From: Nitrospirota bacterium
GTDB lineage: Bacteria > Nitrospirota > Thermodesulfovibrionia > Thermodesulfovibrionales > UBA6898
Assembly (NCBI GenBank): GCA_004321925.1
Contig: SCQH01000104.1
Span: 1-35,448, forward strand
Length of the DNA stretch: 35,448 bases
Reading direction: 5' to 3'
Of this stretch, positions 33,147 through 35,448 are shown piece by piece (within the stretch, counting starts at the first letter, position 1; each line of letters begins with the position of its first letter). Below the pieces are notes generated by a model. It made no database searches and had not been told where the DNA came from. It saw nothing but the letters and a program-made list of their open reading frames with translations. The position numbers were made by a program, and so were the translations under genes.

Positions 33147-34698
33147 ACTTTTTTGAAATACCGTAGATCTTGATCTTGTAGCCGATCTGGCGTGAGGTGA
33201 TGCCGAGCATGCGTGCGGCCTTGGCCTGGTTCCAGCCAGCATGTTTCAGCGCCTCGATGATCCTCTGCTTTTCAATATCCGCAATGGTCAGGGGAAGGGC
33301 ATCTCCCGGACCTGCCGCCTGTTTCCTGAGGGCGGCTTCACGAATGACCGCCGGTATGTCCCGCAGCGAGACCGTCTTGCCTGTCGACATGACGACCAAC
33401 CTCTCGATCGTGTTTTCGAGCTCCCTGACATTGCCCGGCCAGGTATACTGCATGAGCAGGTTCAGTTCGTCGGCGCTGATCTCCGCAGATTTTCGGTTCT
33501 CTTTGTTGTATTTTCCCATGAAAAAATCGGCTAGGAAGGGTATGTCTTCTTTCCTGTCCCGAAGCGGAGGAAGATATATCGGCACAACGTTCAGCCGGTA
33601 ATACAGGTCCTCTCTGAAGTTGCCGCTTCCGACCAGTTTCTCAAGGTCCCTGCTGGTTGCCGCAATAAGCCTCACATCCACCGTGATGGTCTTTTCACCG
33701 CCGACCCGCTCGAACTCCTTCTCCTGCAGCACCCTCAGGATCTTGGGCTGAAGCGAAAGCGGAAGGTCGCCGATCTCATCGAGGAATATGGTCCCGGTAT
33801 GCGCCAGCTCAAAGCGTCCCTTCCTCAGGGCCATGGCCCCGGTAAAGGCCCCCTTTTCATGGCCGAAGAGCTCAGACTCGAGCAGTCCTTCAGGGATCGA
33901 GGCACAATTGAATTTAATAAAAGGATTCTTTGCCCGCGGGCTCATATAATGAAGCGCCTTGGCAATAAGCTCCTTCCCGGTCCCGCTTTCACCCCGGAGC
34001 AGGACATTCGCCCGCGACGGGGCCACCCTGTGCACAGACTCGAACACCTCCTGCATACGGTCGGAATGACCGATGATATTTTCGAGCCGGTATTTGCCCT
34101 TGAGCTGATGCTTCAGGTTCTCTCGTTCCTGGTTGAAGGCTTCGCGCTCCTTTTCAACCTCCATATGGAGCTTTATGGACTGGGCCATCAGGGAGGCGAT
34201 GATCTTGAGCAGCTTGATGTCTTCCTCAAAGGATATGCCTTTTGTGTCATAGAGGCGGTCCACGTTCAGGACACCGAGTATCTCTGTCTTGAACTTGACC
34301 GGCACGCAGAGGAAGGCCACCTTCTCTTTCTTTATATTGACCCTGGAGCCGGTCTTGTTTAAGAACATGGGCTCGTCCCCGATATTGGGGATGACGATAG
34401 GCGAACCGAGCTTTGCGACCCGCCCGATGATGCCCTCGCCGAGGCTGTAGGTGCCTTTTTTGAACTCATCCTCGGACAGGCCATGGGCGGCAATGACCGA
34501 TACCTCATTGCCGCTGCGTAAGGAGACCGTCCCGCGGTTCATATCAAGGTATTCGGCAAGGACACGCAGGACGCCCCGGAGGTTCAGCCGGAGATTCAGG
34601 GATGAGCTCAGGAGCTTGCTGATCTCGTACAGGGCGGTAAGCTGAATGGTCCTGTAGTCCCGTGACGGGTGTCTGGGTTGTGACGGCGGTGTCGTAAT
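33145..34698 (-). CDS. NifA-type sigma-54-dependent transcriptional activator
   Basis: An activator of about 517 residues with three parts: N-terminal GAF sensor, central AAA+ domain and C-terminal Fis-type helix-turn-helix. The AAA+ domain shows Walker A GESGTGKE, the sigma-54-contacting GAFTGA, and Walker B TIFLDEIGDLPL. The C-terminus, NQAKAARMLGITSRQIGYKI followed by KIYGI, is close to NifA. The first ATG (34542) would cut off the first GAF helix: in-frame codons upstream encode LYEISKLLSSSLNLRLNLRG, a clear family match. No ATG, GTG or TTG lies between the upstream stop (34738-34740) and 34542; the only start with a good ribosome binding site is ATT at 34698. Targets may include nitrogen-fixation genes, none of which are here. 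Confidence 0.9.
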   Translation of the reverse strand: MTTPPSQPRHPSRDYRTIQLTALYEISKLLSSSLNLRLNLRGVLRVLAEYLDMNRGTVSLRSGNEVSVIAAHGLSEDEFKKGTYSLGEGIIGRVAKLGSPIVIPNIGDEPMFLNKTGSRVNIKKEKVAFLCVPVKFKTEILGVLNVDRLYDTKGISFEEDIKLLKIIASLMAQSIKLHMEVEKEREAFNQERENLKHQLKGKYRLENIIGHSDRMQEVFESVHRVAPSRANVLLRGESGTGKELIAKALHYMSPRAKNPFIKFNCASIPEGLLESELFGHEKGAFTGAMALRKGRFELAHTGTIFLDEIGDLPLSLQPKILRVLQEKEFERVGGEKTITVDVRLIAATSRDLEKLVGSGNFREDLYYRLNVVPIYLPPLRDRKEDIPFLADFFMGKYNKENRKSAEISADELNLLMQYTWPGNVRELENTIERLVVMSTGKTVSLRDIPAVIREAALRKQAAGPGDALPLTIADIEKQRIIEALKHAGWNQAKAARMLGITSRQIGYKIKIYGISKK

Positions 34699-34706
34699 TA
34701 CAGTAT

Positions 34707-34712
34707 CCTCCC
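34707..34712 (-). promoter_or_regulatory. Ribosome binding site supporting an AUU start
   Basis: GGGAGG on the minus strand lies 8 nt before an in-frame ATT at 34698-34696. This is the only Shine-Dalgarno-like sequence between the upstream in-frame stop and the first ATG of the activator gene. Confidence 0.5.
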
Positions 34713-34780
34713 GGTAGTGATAGGCATGATATATATTCTATTTTTTGCGGGGCATTTGTCCAGTGATTTAGCAGGCGGAT

Positions 34781-34860
34781 CCGGCAGGTGAGTCTGCCGG
34801 TATCAGCCTGGCTGAACACCCTGCCTGATAAAGAGGCAGTCCTGCTTAATAACAAGGCAG
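34781..34860. repeat. Array of four stem-loops in the divergent intergenic region
   Basis: Four hairpins follow each other: CCGGCAG/CTGCCGG (34781-34800, perfect 7 bp), TCAGC/GCTGA (34803-34815, 3-nt loop), CTGCCT/AGGCAG (34821-34839, perfect 6 bp) and CTGCTT/AGGCAG (34842-34860, one wobble). Three share GGCAG and its complement. None is followed by a T-run, so they are not ordinary terminators. The array fills most of the gap between the divergent activator and amidotransferase genes. Confidence 0.55.
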
Positions 34861-34926
34861 AAGAGCGGGGCGGTCAGCCGGCATCTTCCTGATATTAAAG
34901 ATAATATGCCCTGGCAAGCTTCTTGT

Positions 34927-34932
34927 TATAGT
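34927..34932 (+). promoter_or_regulatory. Possible -10 element giving a leaderless transcript
   Basis: TATAGT ends 6 bp before the ATG of the amidotransferase gene, the distance expected if transcription begins at the start codon. No ribosome binding site precedes this ATG and no convincing -35 was found. Confidence 0.3.
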
Positions 34933-34938
34933 ATTGGC

Positions 34939-35448
34939 ATGTCTGTACTGATCCTGAAGAACGTCCGCAACGAGGGGCCGGGGACCATAGAGAATTTTCT
35001 CCTGGCCCGCGCAGTACCGTATTCGATCGCTGACTGCCAGACCGACGGCGTACCCGTTGCCCCGGATGCCGATACGCTGGTGATCATGGGCGGACCGATG
35101 AGCGTCAACGAGGCCGGCGTCCTTCCCTATATCGCGGACGAGATCGCCCTGGCGGCAGAATATATGAAAAAAGGGAAGAAGGTCCTCGGCATCTGCCTGG
35201 GGGCGCAGGTCATGGCAAAGGCGCTGGGGGCCCGGGTCTATCCCGGTCCAGAAAAAGAGATCGGCTGGTACGACCTGGAGCTTGTGGATGCCGGGCTTAG
35301 TGACCCGCTGCTGAAGCTGCTCAGCCTGCAGCAGGGGGCCGGCGGACCCGAGCAGGGACTGAGGGTCTTCCATTGGCATGGGGAGACCTTCGACATACCC
35401 GAGGGTGCCGGAAGGCTGGCGGCATCAGCGCTCTACCCCAACCAGGCC
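34939..35448 (+). CDS. Class I glutamine amidotransferase (GuaA-like), 3' truncated
   Basis: The first 170 residues of a type 1 glutamine amidotransferase domain protein of the COG0518 kind. The nucleophilic Cys is in KVLGICLGAQVMAKAL; the oxyanion region is VIMGGPMSVNEAGVLPYI; RVFHWHGETFDIPEGA contains the expected catalytic His region. The contig ends before the C-terminus (normally about 230-240 residues). Stand-alone members are often misnamed GMP synthase because they lack the synthetase domain; acceptor unknown. It is transcribed away from the NifA-type gene. An open frame on the opposite strand is a shadow. Confidence 0.9.
   Translation, partial: MSVLILKNVRNEGPGTIENFLLARAVPYSIADCQTDGVPVAPDADTLVIMGGPMSVNEAGVLPYIADEIALAAEYMKKGKKVLGICLGAQVMAKALGARVYPGPEKEIGWYDLELVDAGLSDPLLKLLSLQQGAGGPEQGLRVFHWHGETFDIPEGAGRLAASALYPNQA

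Noticed and set aside
1-35448. CRISPR arrays, insertion sequences, prophage genes
   Set aside because: I found no regularly spaced repeats, transposase motifs or phage structural genes on either strand.

Overview
The window looks like one contig from a Gram-negative, probably anaerobic bacterium of moderately high GC. Its first 12 bases match the end of an Illumina adapter. Gene content fits a Nitrospirota or Desulfobacterota lineage: a decaheme cytochrome with an outer-membrane barrel, paired threonine synthases with a CysO-like sulfur carrier, an archaeal-type phosphoglycerate mutase homologue, citramalate synthase and a NifA-like activator. This placement is inference from content only; there is no rRNA or tRNA in the window.

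Layout. 1-1336 (+): truncated tlyA and an unrecognised alpha-helical protein. 7339-1346 (-): a tight four-gene operon encoding a decaheme lipoprotein cytochrome, an MtrB/PioB-like barrel, a solitary substrate-binding protein and a chemoreceptor with 28-residue coiled-coil repeats. 7512-10753 (+): clpS, clpA and aat, the bacterial N-degron module. 12213-10750 (-): ubiD, whose stop codon overlaps that of aat. 12399-16017 (+): a NifU-like Fe-S protein, a cell-wall amidase, an orphan EcfT-like protein and a D-aminoacylase. 16179-16731 (+): a hicAB toxin-antitoxin pair whose hicA N-terminus looks degenerate. 18576-16781 (-): a methyltransferase, an M50-like membrane peptidase and a small exported protein. 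18684-21637 (+): glyQ and glyS. 24414-21650 (-): corA, a DedA protein and an RCK-gated potassium channel. 24577-31543 (+): an amino-acid and sulfur cluster of seven genes. 31636-33093 (+): an HtrA/DegP protease with a strong terminator. 34698-33145 (-): a NifA-type sigma-54 activator. 34939 to the end (+): a truncated glutamine amidotransferase.

The two most interesting systems are these. (1) The 7339-1346 operon joins a porin-cytochrome electron conduit to its own chemoreceptor and binding protein, suggesting taxis coupled to extracellular electron transfer. (2) The 24577-31543 cluster encodes a zinc-ribbon threonine-synthase paralogue, a CysO-like carrier with a four-residue tail after its Gly-Gly, a NIL-domain protein, a canonical threonine synthase, a COG3635 protein of the type proposed as homoserine kinase, aspartate kinase and citramalate synthase. 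Together they could make O-phosphohomoserine and split it between threonine and, by protein-bound sulfur transfer, homocysteine. That second branch is a hypothesis.

Sequence-level oddities include a probable AUU start for the NifA-like gene, an Asp-to-Glu change at the expected catalytic aspartate of the HtrA protease, a TVGYRE potassium filter, and an array of four stem-loops at 34781-34860.
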